A DNA stretch of 35,662 nucleotides from JAXGTO01 sp040774885 (GCA_040774885.1 JAXGTO010000026.1:1-35662), one strand, 5' to 3'. Shown: positions 14,386 to 23,145, counted from the stretch's first letter. A program made the numbers and translations. The notes: generated by a model not told the origin, from the letters alone.

Positions 14386-16230
14386 ATGAATTTTCGACTG
14401 ACCAAACGAACCGCACTGCTTTTGCTGTGCGATATCGCCGCCACGTACCTGGCGTATTGGCTGGCAGCCGCCCTTACCGATCTTTTGGGTGAAGTGTTCG
14501 GCACCCACGAGATCTATTTCATGGTGGGGGTTTTGGCCCTTATCAACGTGGCGGTGCTCGGGCTGTTCCGCTTGTACAACAACTTGTGGGAATACGCTTC
14601 GGTAGACGAACTCATACAGATCGTGCTCTCGCTGTCCCTTTCCACGCTGGCCGGCGCGGTGTTCTTGTGGGTCATCGACGCCCGCATCCCCATTCGCGTT
14701 TCCTTTGTGGCGCTGTTCCTGCTCATCTTCTTCATCGGCGGCGTACGCATGATCTATCGCATTATGCGCCAGAAGAAACGCACGTTGGTCTCTGGTTCCC
14801 AGCCGTGCGACCTGCCTCGAACCCTGGTGGTCGGCGCGGGTGAAACGGGATCGCTCACCATCGACCGCATGGCTTCGCACGACCCGCTCATGCCCGGCAT
14901 TCCCATCGTGGCCACCGACGACAATCCAGCCAAGCGGGGCCAGCGCATCCATGGCGTGCGCGTAGAAGGCAACAGCGACGACATCATCGACTTGGTGGAC
15001 AAATACGATATTCAGCAGATCGTCGTTGCCATTCCGTCTTCCACGCTTGAAGAACGCAAGCGCATCTACGACCTCTGCACCAAGACCGATTGCAAGCTGC
15101 GCACCATGCCGAACGTGCGCGAGCTGTCCATGGACGAACTCGAGGGCGTGGCGCTGCGCGATGTCGATGTGGCCGACTTGCTGGGTCGCGAGGAGGTCAT
15201 CCTCAACACGCGTGCGGTTTCGAGTTACATTTCGGGCGAAACGGTTCTGGTGACCGGCGGCGGTGGATCCATCGGGTCTGAGCTGTGCCGCCAGCTGTGC
15301 CATGTGGCGCCGTCGCGCATCGTCATTTTCGATATGTACGAAAACGACGCCTATCTTCTGCGCCAAGACCTCATCCAACGCTACGACGACATCGAGGTCT
15401 GCATCGAGATCGGCAACGTGTGCGACGCTTCGCGCCTTGATGACGTGTTCGAGAAGTTCCATCCCAGCGTGGTGTTCCATGCCGCCGCCCACAAGCACGT
15501 GCCCCTCATGGAAATCTGCCCGCGCGAAGCCATGCGCAACAACGTGTTCGGCACGTTGAACACCGTGCGCGCCGCCGATCGCTACGGCGTGAACCGGTTC
15601 ATCTTCATCTCCACCGACAAAGCGGTCAATCCCACCAGCGTCATGGGCGCAACCAAGCGCATGGGAGAAATGGTCATCCAATACTACGCACGCACTTCGA
15701 AGACGGTGTTCACCGCGGTCCGTTTCGGCAACGTGCTCGGATCGAACGGCAGCGTCATCCCCATTTTCAAGCGTCAAATCGCCGAAGGCGGGCCCGTTAC
15801 CGTCACCCATCCCGATATCACGCGCTACTTCATGACCATTCCTGAAGCGTCGCGGCTGGTCATCCAGGCCGGCGGCATGGCCAAGGGCGGCGAGATCTTC
15901 ATTTTGGACATGGGAGAGCCCGTCAAGATCGTAGATTTGGCCAAGAGCCTGATCCAGCTTTCGGGCCTCACGCCCGATGTGGATATCAAGATCGTCTACA
16001 CCGGCTTGCGCGAAGGCGAAAAGATGTACGAGGAACTGCTGATGGACGAAGAGTCCACACTGCCAACCGACAACAAGGCCATCATGGTGTCCACTGGGCA
16101 AGAGATCAGCTATGAGCAGGTGGCCGCCAAACTCGACGAGATCGACAGCGCCATAGAGGGCGACGACGATGCCGCCATCCGCATCCTCGAAGAAGCGGTT
16201 CCCACGTACACGCACACCCCCAACAAATAG
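14386..16230 (+). CDS. Membrane-bound UDP-sugar 4,6-dehydratase (CapD/PglF family)
   Basis: The protein has 614 aa. Four membrane helices (about 9-29, 44-63, 78-98, 106-126) are followed by a Rossmann-like sensor domain starting TLVVGAGETGS (146-156) and an SDR dehydratase domain starting VLVTGGGGSIGSEL (287-300). The catalytic stretch is STDKAVNPTSVMGATKR (409-425), with Met420 and Lys424 in place of the usual Tyr-Lys pair; this is characteristic of UDP-GlcNAc 4,6-dehydratases such as PglF and CapD. These convert UDP-GlcNAc to a 4-keto-6-deoxy sugar, the first step to diamino- or amino-deoxy sugars for envelope glycans. No other sugar gene adjoins it. I chose the ATG at 14386, with GAAAGG upstream and a normal membrane N-terminus. 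Confidence 0.93.
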   Translation: MNFRLTKRTALLLLCDIAATYLAYWLAAALTDLLGEVFGTHEIYFMVGVLALINVAVLGLFRLYNNLWEYASVDELIQIVLSLSLSTLAGAVFLWVIDARIPIRVSFVALFLLIFFIGGVRMIYRIMRQKKRTLVSGSQPCDLPRTLVVGAGETGSLTIDRMASHDPLMPGIPIVATDDNPAKRGQRIHGVRVEGNSDDIIDLVDKYDIQQIVVAIPSSTLEERKRIYDLCTKTDCKLRTMPNVRELSMDELEGVALRDVDVADLLGREEVILNTRAVSSYISGETVLVTGGGGSIGSELCRQLCHVAPSRIVIFDMYENDAYLLRQDLIQRYDDIEVCIEIGNVCDASRLDDVFEKFHPSVVFHAAAHKHVPLMEICPREAMRNNVFGTLNTVRAADRYGVNRFIFISTDKAVNPTSVMGATKRMGEMVIQYYARTSKTVFTAVRFGNVLGSNGSVIPIFKRQIAEGGPVTVTHPDITRYFMTIPEASRLVIQAGGMAKGGEIFILDMGEPVKIVDLAKSLIQLSGLTPDVDIKIVYTGLREGEKMYEELLMDEESTLPTDNKAIMVSTGQEISYEQVAAKLDEIDSAIEGDDDAAIRILEEAVPTYTHTPNK

Positions 16231-16277
16231 CAGCGCCGCCGGCGTTTCGCCGAGCTGCCAACGCCGTCAAACGACAA

Positions 16278-16323
16278 GCGCCCGCTTGCGATTCTCTGGA
16301 AAGGAGTTCTCGCAAGCGGGCGC
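16278..16323. terminator. Strong hairpin between convergent genes (first)
   Basis: GCGCCCGCTTGCGA (16278-16291) pairs perfectly over 14 bp with TCGCAAGCGGGCGC (16310-16323) around an 18-nt loop. There is no T-run. It lies between the convergent dehydratase and phosphofructokinase genes. Confidence 0.65.
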
Positions 16324-16330
16324 GATTCAT

Positions 16331-16356
16331 GCGGGCGCGCTGCGCTGCGCGCCCGC
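16331..16356. terminator. Second hairpin between convergent genes
   Basis: GCGGGCGCGC (16331-16340) pairs perfectly with GCGCGCCCGC (16347-16356) around TGCGCT. It ends 8 nt before the 3' end of the leftward phosphofructokinase gene. Its GCGGGCGC core is shared with the first hairpin and with the elements at 11685 and 31251. Confidence 0.6.
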
Positions 16357-16364
16357 AACGACGA

Positions 16365-17567
16365 TCAGCGCAGGTTGAACGGCACCACAGTGGCGGGGAT
16401 TCCGCCTTCCATGATCAGTTCGGGCTCGCCGGCAATCAACGGCTCCAGGTAATCGTAGAATTCCTGCGACATGCCCTGATAGTCGGGCAGGATCCATTCG
16501 GCGGGAACATGCTTCACGTGGTTGGCGAATTCTTCGGCTGGGCGCGCGATGAATTCGGCTTCGTAGGCTTCTCCGGGTTTGCGCACCAGCGCAACCACCT
16601 GGCCGGTGAATGCGGTGTCGGCGCTGCGGTTCAGTGCGGAAGCACCCAGTTCGTAGGCTTCGGTCACGTCGGTCAGGCTCTGCGCGAAGTTGCTGGAACG
16701 TGCGGCGCGCGAGAGGTTCTGCACCACGCCGCGCGGGGCGATGCCCGCATCCACGATTATCTGCTTCAGGGTTTCGCCGGCACCGCCGAGCACGGCATGC
16801 CCGAAACCATCGTTGGCGCTTTCACCTGCGGCGATATAGGTGCCGTCGGCGAAATGCGCACCCTCGCTGGTCACGATGTAGCACTTGTTCTTGGCGTCCA
16901 TGCACTTTTTCACCTGGGCCAAGAACGCCGCTTTGTCGAAATCGAGTTCCGGCAGTACCACCAAGTCGACGATGCCCGAGAGCACGGCGGAGCCGGCCAG
17001 CCATCCTGCATCGCGTCCCATGGCCTCCATCACGAACACCTCTTGGCGCGTGTATGCCTGGTAATCGCACCAGGTGGCCTTGGCAACCTGCGCGGCGAAC
17101 TTGGCAGCGCTGGGGAATCCGGGGCAGTGGTCGATCACCATCAGGTCGTTGTCAACGGTTTTGGGGATTCCCACGAAGCGCTGCGGCGCACCGGTCTCGC
17201 GCGCCCATTGGCTCAGCGCGTCCACGGTATCCATGGAGTCGTTGCCGCCGATGTAGAAAAGCGTCTCGATGTCATGTTTCACCATGATGGCCTGCAGCTT
17301 GGCGAAGGTCTCGGTGTCGTCGCGCTTCAGTTTGAAGCGGCAGCTGCCCAATGCGCTGCCCGGCGTCTGGCGCAGCAGAAGGTTTTCACGTTCGCTCATG
17401 TCGGTCAGGTCGCAGAGCTTGTCTTCCAAGATGCCCTCTACGCCGTTGATGCCGCCGTACACGCGATCGTATACGGGGTTGAGCTGGTTGGCGCGTACCA
17501 CGCCGGCCACGCTGGCGTTGATGACGGCGGTGGGTCCGCCCGACTGGGCTACCAAGCAATTTGCCAT
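16365..17567 (-). CDS. pfp: 6-phosphofructokinase, predicted pyrophosphate-dependent
   Basis: A 400-aa group A phosphofructokinase that phosphorylates fructose 6-phosphate in glycolysis. Recognisable motifs are AQSGGPTAVINAS (7-19), IGGNDSMDT (106-114), IPKTVDNDL (134-142) and MEAMGRDAGWLA (180-191). At the two donor-specificity positions it has Asp110 and Lys136, corresponding to Gly104 and Gly124 of the E. coli ATP enzyme. Asp plus Lys is the established signature of pyrophosphate-using enzymes, so a reversible PPi-dependent reaction is predicted. It is longer than the 320-aa ATP enzymes. AAGGAAA lies 8 nt before the ATG. It is convergent with the dehydratase gene and divergent from the arginine genes. 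Confidence 0.92.
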   Translation of the reverse strand: MANCLVAQSGGPTAVINASVAGVVRANQLNPVYDRVYGGINGVEGILEDKLCDLTDMSERENLLLRQTPGSALGSCRFKLKRDDTETFAKLQAIMVKHDIETLFYIGGNDSMDTVDALSQWARETGAPQRFVGIPKTVDNDLMVIDHCPGFPSAAKFAAQVAKATWCDYQAYTRQEVFVMEAMGRDAGWLAGSAVLSGIVDLVVLPELDFDKAAFLAQVKKCMDAKNKCYIVTSEGAHFADGTYIAAGESANDGFGHAVLGGAGETLKQIIVDAGIAPRGVVQNLSRAARSSNFAQSLTDVTEAYELGASALNRSADTAFTGQVVALVRKPGEAYEAEFIARPAEEFANHVKHVPAEWILPDYQGMSQEFYDYLEPLIAGEPELIMEGGIPATVVPFNLR

Positions 17568-17601
17568 GGTCGTGTTTCCTTCCTACAGGGTCGATGGAGC
17601 C

Positions 17602-17607
17602 ATTCTA
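17602..17607 (-). promoter_or_regulatory. Candidate -10 box for the phosphofructokinase gene
   Basis: On the minus strand this reads TAGAAT, 34 nt upstream of the gene start. No convincing -35 box is seen at 16-18 nt. Low confidence. Confidence 0.25.
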
Positions 17608-17630
17608 CCGCACCCCGCGCGCAGCTCGAC

Positions 17631-17728
17631 TGCAGGTTGGCCGGCCTTCCGCCAACGGAGGAAGGGCAGAGCCGTCTCTCTTGACAACCTGCACTCTATC
17701 AGTCGCGTAGCGCAGGGTGCTGCGCGAC
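17631..17728. other. Structured intergenic region upstream of argC
   Basis: The 313-bp gap between the divergent pfp and argC genes holds nested pairings. TGCAGGTTG (17631-17639) pairs with CAACCTGCA (17685-17693) and encloses a hairpin built on CCTTCC/GGAAGG (17645-17665). A further hairpin joins GTCGCG (17702-17707) with CGCGAC (17723-17728). There is no T-run. It could be the leader or operator region of the arginine operon, a leader of pfp, or a REP-like remnant. Nothing else is clear in this gap apart from a possible -10 for pfp. Confidence 0.4.
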
Positions 17729-17880
17729 AAAGGCATTCTGCCGGCGTCGCTGGCTCATTTCCCGATGCGACCGCCCGCGATTTTGGGGATAATCGCCCGC
17801 GTTTGGGCAAAATGGAGTATCCTTTTTCCCGTTGTGCGCGGCTTCATGCCGTGTGCGTTCGTTTTGATGGGGGAGATGTT

Positions 17881-18945
17881 ATGGCCATAAAAGCGGGAAT
17901 CGTCGGTGCGGCGGGATTCGCCGGGGTCGAGTTGGCCCATCGCCTCATCGAGCATCCTGATTTCGAATTGACGGTCATCACCAGCGATGCCGAAGCCGGC
18001 ACGCCTCTGGCCGATTTGTATCCTGCATTTCGCGGTGCCACCGATTTGGTGTTCCAGGCGCACGGAAGCCCGCAGCTCCATCAGTGCGATGCGGTGTTCT
18101 TGGCCGTGCCCCATACGGCTGCGATGGCCCAGGTGCCCGAATTGCTTGAAGCGGGCGTGAGCGTATTCGATCTTTCGGCTGACTATCGTCTCAAAGATCC
18201 AGCCGTCTACGAAAAGTGGTACGGAGTGCGTCATACGTCCCCCGAATTGCTGGATCGCGCGGCATTCGGCCTCCCTGAATTGTTCGGCGACGAGCTGGCC
18301 CGCGTTGCAGCCGATCATGCTGCCGGCACGCCTGCGCTGGTCGCCTGCGCTGGATGCTATCCCACGGCCACCTCGCTTGCCGCCTATCCCGCCGTGCAGG
18401 CGGGAATGCTCGACGGCGTGCTCGACGTGCAGGCCATATCGGGCGTTACCGGCGCCGGCAAGAAGCCCACGGCTCGCACCCATTACTGTTCCGCCAACGG
18501 CAATGTCGAAGCGTACGGTGTGGGAAGCCACCGCCATACGCCCGAAATGGAACAGATTCTCGGCATCCCCGGGCGCGTGCTCTTCATCCCGCATCTGGCG
18601 CCCTTCAACCGCGGCCTGCTCTCCACGGTCACCATCCGCCTTACCCAACAGGCGGCGGCCCAGCAGAGCATCGAGTCCATCGAGGCCCTCTATCGCGGTT
18701 TCTACGAAAACGCACCGTTCGTCACGGTGCTGCCCCAGGGATCCATGCCGCGCACCGACAGCGTGGCGGGCAGCAACAATGCGCATATCGGTTTGGCCCT
18801 GCATCCTGGCACGGGCACGCTGATAGCCGTGTGCGCCATCGACAATCTGGGCAAGGGCGCGGCCACGCAGGCCATCCAGTGCGCCAATGCCGTGTTCGGC
18901 CTGCCCCAGACCGCCGGTCTGCAGGCCATGGCCCTGCCGGTTTAA
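17881..18945 (+). CDS. argC: N-acetyl-gamma-glutamyl-phosphate reductase
   Basis: ArgC (354 aa) reduces N-acetylglutamyl phosphate to the semialdehyde with NADPH, the third step of arginine synthesis. The N-terminal Rossmann motif is GIVGAAGFAGVELAHRL (6-22). The catalytic Cys is C159 in ACAGCYPTAT, and SGVTGAGKKP and the HRHTPEMEQ block are typical of type 1 ArgC. GGGGGAG lies about 8 nt before the ATG. It is first in the argC-J-B-D-R-G-H block; argJ follows after 30 nt. Confidence 0.97.
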   Translation: MAIKAGIVGAAGFAGVELAHRLIEHPDFELTVITSDAEAGTPLADLYPAFRGATDLVFQAHGSPQLHQCDAVFLAVPHTAAMAQVPELLEAGVSVFDLSADYRLKDPAVYEKWYGVRHTSPELLDRAAFGLPELFGDELARVAADHAAGTPALVACAGCYPTATSLAAYPAVQAGMLDGVLDVQAISGVTGAGKKPTARTHYCSANGNVEAYGVGSHRHTPEMEQILGIPGRVLFIPHLAPFNRGLLSTVTIRLTQQAAAQQSIESIEALYRGFYENAPFVTVLPQGSMPRTDSVAGSNNAHIGLALHPGTGTLIAVCAIDNLGKGAATQAIQCANAVFGLPQTAGLQAMALPV

Positions 18946-18975
18946 CCGGCGCCGGGGGGAAGAAAGGTCCACACC

Positions 18976-20235
18976 ATGCCATCGCAAGCTCTGCAATTGC
19001 ATACCATCGAGGGCGGAGGCGTCACCGCTGCCGCTGGATTTCGCGCGGACGGCGTTCATGCTGGATTCCGCCGCGACCCCCAGCGCCTCGATCTCGCCTT
19101 GGTCGAATCCGATCGGTTGTGCTCGGCAGCCGGCGTCTTCACGCGCAATGCGTTTTGCGCCGCTCCGGTCATCGTTTCGCGAGAGCACTTGGACGGATGC
19201 GGATACGGGCTCGCCCGTGCCGTCGTCATCAATTCCGGCACGGCCAATGCCGCCACGGGGCCGCAGGGTCTCGATCGCGCTCGGTCGATGGCCGCAATCA
19301 CCGCTGAAGCTGTCGGTTGTGCAGAAGAAGACGTCTTGGTGGCATCCACCGGCGTCATCGGACAACAGCTTCCGCTTGAACCGTTCACGAGTGCCCTTCC
19401 CGGTCTCCATGCAACTGTTTCCGCAGAAGGCGGAGCGGCTGCGGCACGCGCCATCATGACCACCGATACCGTTCCCAAGGAACGGGCCGTTACCTACGTC
19501 AGTTCTGCGCCGGGCCTCGAAGGCGCCCGTATCACGGTGGGCGGCATGGTCAAGGGCTCGGGAATGATCATGCCCGACATGGCCACCATGATCTCGGTGG
19601 TCACCACCGATGCTCCGGTTGCGCCCGAGGCCGCCCATGCGGCTTTGCGCCGTGCCGTGGGCGTCAGCTTCAACAAGGTCACCGTCGATTCCGACACGTC
19701 CACCAACGACACCTGCTTCTTGCTGTGCAGCGCAGCCTCGGCTCCTGACGCTCAGCCCATCGGCACGCAAGGTCTTGCGTTCGAAGAATTCGTCTGGGCG
19801 CTTTCGGAGGTCTGCGGCAGCTTGGCTCGTCAAATCGCCGCCGATGGGGAAGGCGCAACGCGTCTTATCACCGTCAACGTGAGCGGAGCCGCCACGCCGG
19901 CAGATGCCGATGCCGCCGCCCGCGCCATCGCCAACAGCCCCTTGGTGAAAACGGCTGTTTACGGACACGATTGCAATTGGGGCCGTATCGCCGCTGCGGT
20001 GGGCAAAAGCGGTGCCGCGTTCCGCCAAGAAGACGTCGATATCGATATCATGGGAATCGAGGTCTGCCGCGGCGGCTTGCCGCTCGACTTCGATGAAGAC
20101 GAGGCCCTGGCGCGCTTCGATGCCCCCGAAGTGGTCATCGACGTTGCTTTGGGCGCAGGCGACGATTCCACTACCATGTGGACCTGCGATTTCAGTCATG
20201 AGTACGTTTCGATCAATGGAGATTATCGGTCATGA
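18976..20235 (+). CDS. argJ: Glutamate N-acetyltransferase / ornithine acetyltransferase
   Basis: ArgJ (419 aa) moves the acetyl group from N-acetylornithine to glutamate, recycling it, and in bifunctional forms also makes N-acetylglutamate from acetyl-CoA. The self-cleavage site is MVKGSGMIMPDMATMI, with cleavage expected between Ala203 and Thr204; Thr204 becomes the nucleophile of the beta chain. VINSGTANA and STGVIG are further family motifs, and the C-terminus YVSINGDYRS is typical. Whether it is mono- or bifunctional cannot be read directly; no argA or argE is seen in this window. Its TGA overlaps the ATG of argB (ATGA), so the two are translationally coupled. Confidence 0.97.
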   Translation: MPSQALQLHTIEGGGVTAAAGFRADGVHAGFRRDPQRLDLALVESDRLCSAAGVFTRNAFCAAPVIVSREHLDGCGYGLARAVVINSGTANAATGPQGLDRARSMAAITAEAVGCAEEDVLVASTGVIGQQLPLEPFTSALPGLHATVSAEGGAAAARAIMTTDTVPKERAVTYVSSAPGLEGARITVGGMVKGSGMIMPDMATMISVVTTDAPVAPEAAHAALRRAVGVSFNKVTVDSDTSTNDTCFLLCSAASAPDAQPIGTQGLAFEEFVWALSEVCGSLARQIAADGEGATRLITVNVSGAATPADADAAARAIANSPLVKTAVYGHDCNWGRIAAAVGKSGAAFRQEDVDIDIMGIEVCRGGLPLDFDEDEALARFDAPEVVIDVALGAGDDSTTMWTCDFSHEYVSINGDYRS

Positions 20236-21230
20236 AGTACGCCAAAGACACCCGCTCGGCTCCGCTTGACCTGCATGTGGCAGAGGTCCTGGCCGAGGCG
20301 CTTCCCTGGATCAAGAACGTTACCGGAAAGACGGTCGTCATAAAGTACGGCGGAAGCGCCATGGTCGACGAGAAACTGCGATCCGACGTGATGAGCGACA
20401 TCGTGCTGCTCAAGATCATCGGACTCAACCCGGTCATCATCCATGGTGGCGGCGCGGCAATCACCGACGCTATGGGAAAGTTCGAGGTGCCCGTCGAATT
20501 CAAGGACGGCATGCGCGTCACTTCCGATGAAGCCATGCGGCTGGTCAAGATGGTCCTGGTGGGCCAGGTCAATCAGGAATTGGTCGAAGACATGAACGAA
20601 CACGGCAATTTGGCCGTGGGCGTTTCCGGTGCCGATGCCGGCACCATCATGGCTACCCAGCTCGACCCGCAACTCGGGCGCGTGGGCAAGATCACCGGGA
20701 TCAACGCCAGCTACCTCGAGGATCTCATCGCCGACGATTACGTGCCCGTGGTGGCCAGCGTGGCCATGGGCGAAGATGGCGGCTGCTTCAACATCAACGC
20801 CGATATGGTTGCCGGCGATATCGCCGCGGCCATCGGCGCGCACAAGATCATCTTCCTCACCGATGTGGACGGGCTCTACGAGGACTTCGAGAACAAAGAC
20901 ACCCTCATTTCCAACATAACCTGCGATGAGATCAAGTTCATGATCGAAAACGGCCGCATCTCGACCGGCATGATCCCCAAGCTGAAGAGCTGTGCGGCGG
21001 CCCTCGATGCCGGCGTGTTCCGCGCTCATATCATCAACGGCACCACGCCGCACGCCCTGTTGCTCGAATTGCTCACCAACACCGGCGTCGGCACCACCAT
21101 CCACGGTTCCGAGGAAAGCTACCAGTTCGATGCCCATCCGTTGGGCAAGCTGGCCAGCAAATTGGTCGAGAATCGCGAGATTCGCATCGAGCAGGAAAAA
21201 CGTGAGAAGAAGGGTCGGTCCAACCAATGA
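20232..21230 (+). CDS. argB: Acetylglutamate kinase
   Basis: ArgB (332 aa) phosphorylates N-acetylglutamate using ATP. Family motifs are VVIKYGGSAMVDE near residue 35, VIIHGGGAAITDAM, and FLTDVDGLY plus STGMIPKLKSC towards the end. The N-terminal helix before the kinase core is present; in family members this feature goes with hexamers inhibited by arginine, so feedback control is likely. The protein ends in a charged tail (REIRIEQEKREKKGRS) longer than usual. It overlaps argJ by 4 nt and argD by 4 nt (ATGA at both ends). Confidence 0.97.
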   Translation: MKYAKDTRSAPLDLHVAEVLAEALPWIKNVTGKTVVIKYGGSAMVDEKLRSDVMSDIVLLKIIGLNPVIIHGGGAAITDAMGKFEVPVEFKDGMRVTSDEAMRLVKMVLVGQVNQELVEDMNEHGNLAVGVSGADAGTIMATQLDPQLGRVGKITGINASYLEDLIADDYVPVVASVAMGEDGGCFNINADMVAGDIAAAIGAHKIIFLTDVDGLYEDFENKDTLISNITCDEIKFMIENGRISTGMIPKLKSCAAALDAGVFRAHIINGTTPHALLLELLTNTGVGTTIHGSEESYQFDAHPLGKLASKLVENREIRIEQEKREKKGRSNQ

Positions 21231-22435
21231 CGATGCGCGAACAGCAGGAACTCGAGTCCGAATATCTCATGCATACTTTCGCCCGCAAGCCGGTCGAGCT
21301 GGTTGAAGGCTCGGGCATGACGGTGCGCGACTGCGACGGAAACGAATATGCCGATTTCATCGCCGGCATCGGCGTGGATTGTCTGGGACATTGCCATCCT
21401 GCGGTGGTCGATGCCATCCAGCATCAGGCGGCGCGGCTCATCCATGTGAGCAACTACTATTACATCGAGCAGCGCGGGCAGCTCGCCCATCAGGTATCGG
21501 ACCTCCTCAACGCCGAGGTGGAGCCCGAAGCCGTGATGCCCTGGAAGAGCTTCTTCGCCAATTCGGGGGCAGAAGCCAACGAATGCGCCATCAAATTGGC
21601 CCGTCTCTGGTCGAAGCGCTTCTCGCACGGCGGGGGAACCGTTGTCACCTTGGACGGCAGTTTTCACGGACGTACCATGGAAACGTTGGCCGCTACGGCT
21701 CAGCCGGCAAAACAGGAGGCGTTCCAGCCCATGCCGGGCGGATTCGCCCATACGCCTCTCAACGACTGCGATGCCCTGCGGCGTCTATTCGACGATCGCC
21801 CCGACGATATCTGCGCGGTGATGCTGGAATGCATCCAGGGTGAAAGCGGAGTGCATCCCTGCACGGCGGAGTTCCTGCAAGAAGCACGCCGCCTTACCCA
21901 AGACCACGGTGCACTGCTCATTTGCGACGAAGTGCAGACGGGCGTATTCCGCACCGGCAAGCCGTTCGCCTTCCAACACTTCGGCATCACGCCCGACATC
22001 GTATCCATCGCCAAGGGCATTGCGGGGGGCTTCCCCATGGGCATGTGCGCGGCGAAGGCTCCGATCGCCGATGCCTTCGAACCGGGCGATCACGGCTCCT
22101 CGTTCGGTGGCAGCAACCTTGCGGTTGCCGCGGCAACCGCTACGCTGCATACGTTGATTTCCCAGGATATCGCTGCAAACGTCGAACGGGTGGGCGCTTA
22201 TCTTCGCGGCGCTTTGGCGAAGATTCCCGGTGTGGACGGAGTGCGCGGTCTGGGTCTTATGGTGGCATGCGACCTTGCGGATCGCTCTGACGCACCCGAT
22301 GTGGTGGGTGCGGCGCTCGACTGCGGATTGCTGCTCAACGCCACGGGCCCATCGACGCTTCGTTTCCTGCCGCCGCTCATCTGCACCGAGCCCGATGTGG
22401 ACGCGATGACGGAAAAATTGGGTGCTTTGCTCTAA
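21227..22435 (+). CDS. argD: Acetylornithine aminotransferase
   Basis: ArgD (402 aa) is a class III PLP aminotransferase that makes N-acetylornithine from the semialdehyde and glutamate; such enzymes often also act in lysine synthesis. NSGAEANECAIKLAR is the phosphate-binding region, LICDEVQTG (231-239) holds the Asp that contacts the pyridine nitrogen, and SIAKGIAGGFPMG places the PLP Lys at 263. Start overlaps the argB stop. The next gene is argR after 118 nt; argF, which often follows argD in actinobacteria, is not here. Confidence 0.96.
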   Translation: MTMREQQELESEYLMHTFARKPVELVEGSGMTVRDCDGNEYADFIAGIGVDCLGHCHPAVVDAIQHQAARLIHVSNYYYIEQRGQLAHQVSDLLNAEVEPEAVMPWKSFFANSGAEANECAIKLARLWSKRFSHGGGTVVTLDGSFHGRTMETLAATAQPAKQEAFQPMPGGFAHTPLNDCDALRRLFDDRPDDICAVMLECIQGESGVHPCTAEFLQEARRLTQDHGALLICDEVQTGVFRTGKPFAFQHFGITPDIVSIAKGIAGGFPMGMCAAKAPIADAFEPGDHGSSFGGSNLAVAAATATLHTLISQDIAANVERVGAYLRGALAKIPGVDGVRGLGLMVACDLADRSDAPDVVGAALDCGLLLNATGPSTLRFLPPLICTEPDVDAMTEKLGALL

Positions 22436-22463
22436 TCTCGCGCCACGATGTGCTTACATAGGT

Positions 22464-22541
22464 TACAATCATCTGCATATTGCTCCCAGAAAGTCCGTAT
22501 TTAACGGATAGACTGCGAAGCAACCGTCGATTTTTATCGGA
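22464..22541 (+). promoter_or_regulatory. argR upstream region with inverted repeats
   Basis: The 118-bp gap before argR holds TACAAT (22464-22469, possible -10 without a good -35), the inverted repeat TCCGT-ATTTA-ACGGA (22494-22508), and CGAT-TTTT-ATCG (22528-22539). AT-rich palindromes here could be ArgR operators, but neither matches the classical ARG box closely. Confidence 0.35.
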
Positions 22542-22553
22542 TACTTCGGAAAG

Positions 22554-22994
22554 ATGCCCTTGCCCATGAAGAAGCGCACGCAACGTCACGATATCATTCG
22601 CGAAGTGGTTCGCGAATGCCCTATCCGTACGCAGCGCGACTTGGCGGCCAAGCTCCAAGAGGCCGGGCATGATTGCACGCAAGCCACGATTTCCCGCGAC
22701 ATCACCGACATGGGCCTGCTCAAAACCAAGGAGGGATTTTACGTCCTTCCTGAAGACATGCGTCTTCAGCGCATGGTGAGCGATTTGGTCGAAGAGGTGT
22801 ATACCGCTGGAAACATGGTGGTTGTGAAGACGTTTCCCGGCGGAGCCGCCGGCGTTGCGGGTGCCATCGATAAAGCGGGCATGATCGGTTCTCTGGGAAC
22901 CGTTGCCGGCGACAACACCATCATGATCGCTGCACGCACCGGCGAAGATGCGGTTGAAATCGAAAAAGCCCTCACCAATCTGCGACGACGCTAG
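22554..22994 (+). CDS. argR: Arginine repressor ArgR
   Basis: ArgR (146 aa from this start) is the arginine-sensing transcription factor of the pathway. Residues ~5-70 form the winged-helix DNA-binding domain (TQRDLAAKLQEAGHDCTQATISRDITDMGL). The C-terminal domain (~80-146) makes hexamers and binds arginine; it contains FPGGAAGVAGAIDKA and GTVAGDNTIMIAAR. The usual GDDT motif reads GDNT, so one of the two acidic residues is replaced. The start is uncertain: GGAAAG abuts the ATG at 22554, leaving TTG 22560 and ATG 22566 (giving MKKRTQRHD) as alternatives. It sits inside the operon it probably controls. Confidence 0.94.
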   Translation: MPLPMKKRTQRHDIIREVVRECPIRTQRDLAAKLQEAGHDCTQATISRDITDMGLLKTKEGFYVLPEDMRLQRMVSDLVEEVYTAGNMVVVKTFPGGAAGVAGAIDKAGMIGSLGTVAGDNTIMIAARTGEDAVEIEKALTNLRRR

Positions 22995-23053
22995 TCGTCT
23001 ACTATTCTGCGGGCTGAAAAATCGCCCACCCTCCATCCCCGTACCATACCCTC

Positions 23054-23070
23054 GCATCCTTGTCGGATGC
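23054..23070 (+). other. Small hairpin upstream of argG
   Basis: GCATCC-TTGTC-GGATGC forms a 6-bp stem in the 151-bp argR-argG gap. There is no T-run. A GCGGG...CCCGC inverted repeat also lies near 23109-23125. A partial terminator or leader structure is possible. Confidence 0.3.
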
Positions 23071-23145
23071 CAGGGCAGCGCATAACCCTACTCGGAACTG
23101 CATTGATTCGCGGGAGAATACCCGCATAAGGAAGGCGGACCAACC

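Noticed and set aside
14266..16215. Long open frame antisense to the 4,6-dehydratase gene
   Set aside because: The composition is His- and Asp-rich, typical of a shadow; the sense strand encodes a clear CapD/PglF protein.
17680..17710. TTGACA upstream of argC as a promoter
   Set aside because: No -10-like hexamer lies 15-19 nt downstream, and the sequence is part of the stem-loop region.
17755..20199. Long open frame (about 810 codons) antisense to argC and argJ
   Set aside because: It covers two unmistakable arginine genes on the other strand and has no recognisable motif or ribosome site.
22470..23125. Classical ARG boxes upstream of argR and argG
   Set aside because: TGCAT-containing stretches occur, but none shows the full two-sided AT-rich palindrome, so I list only generic inverted repeats.
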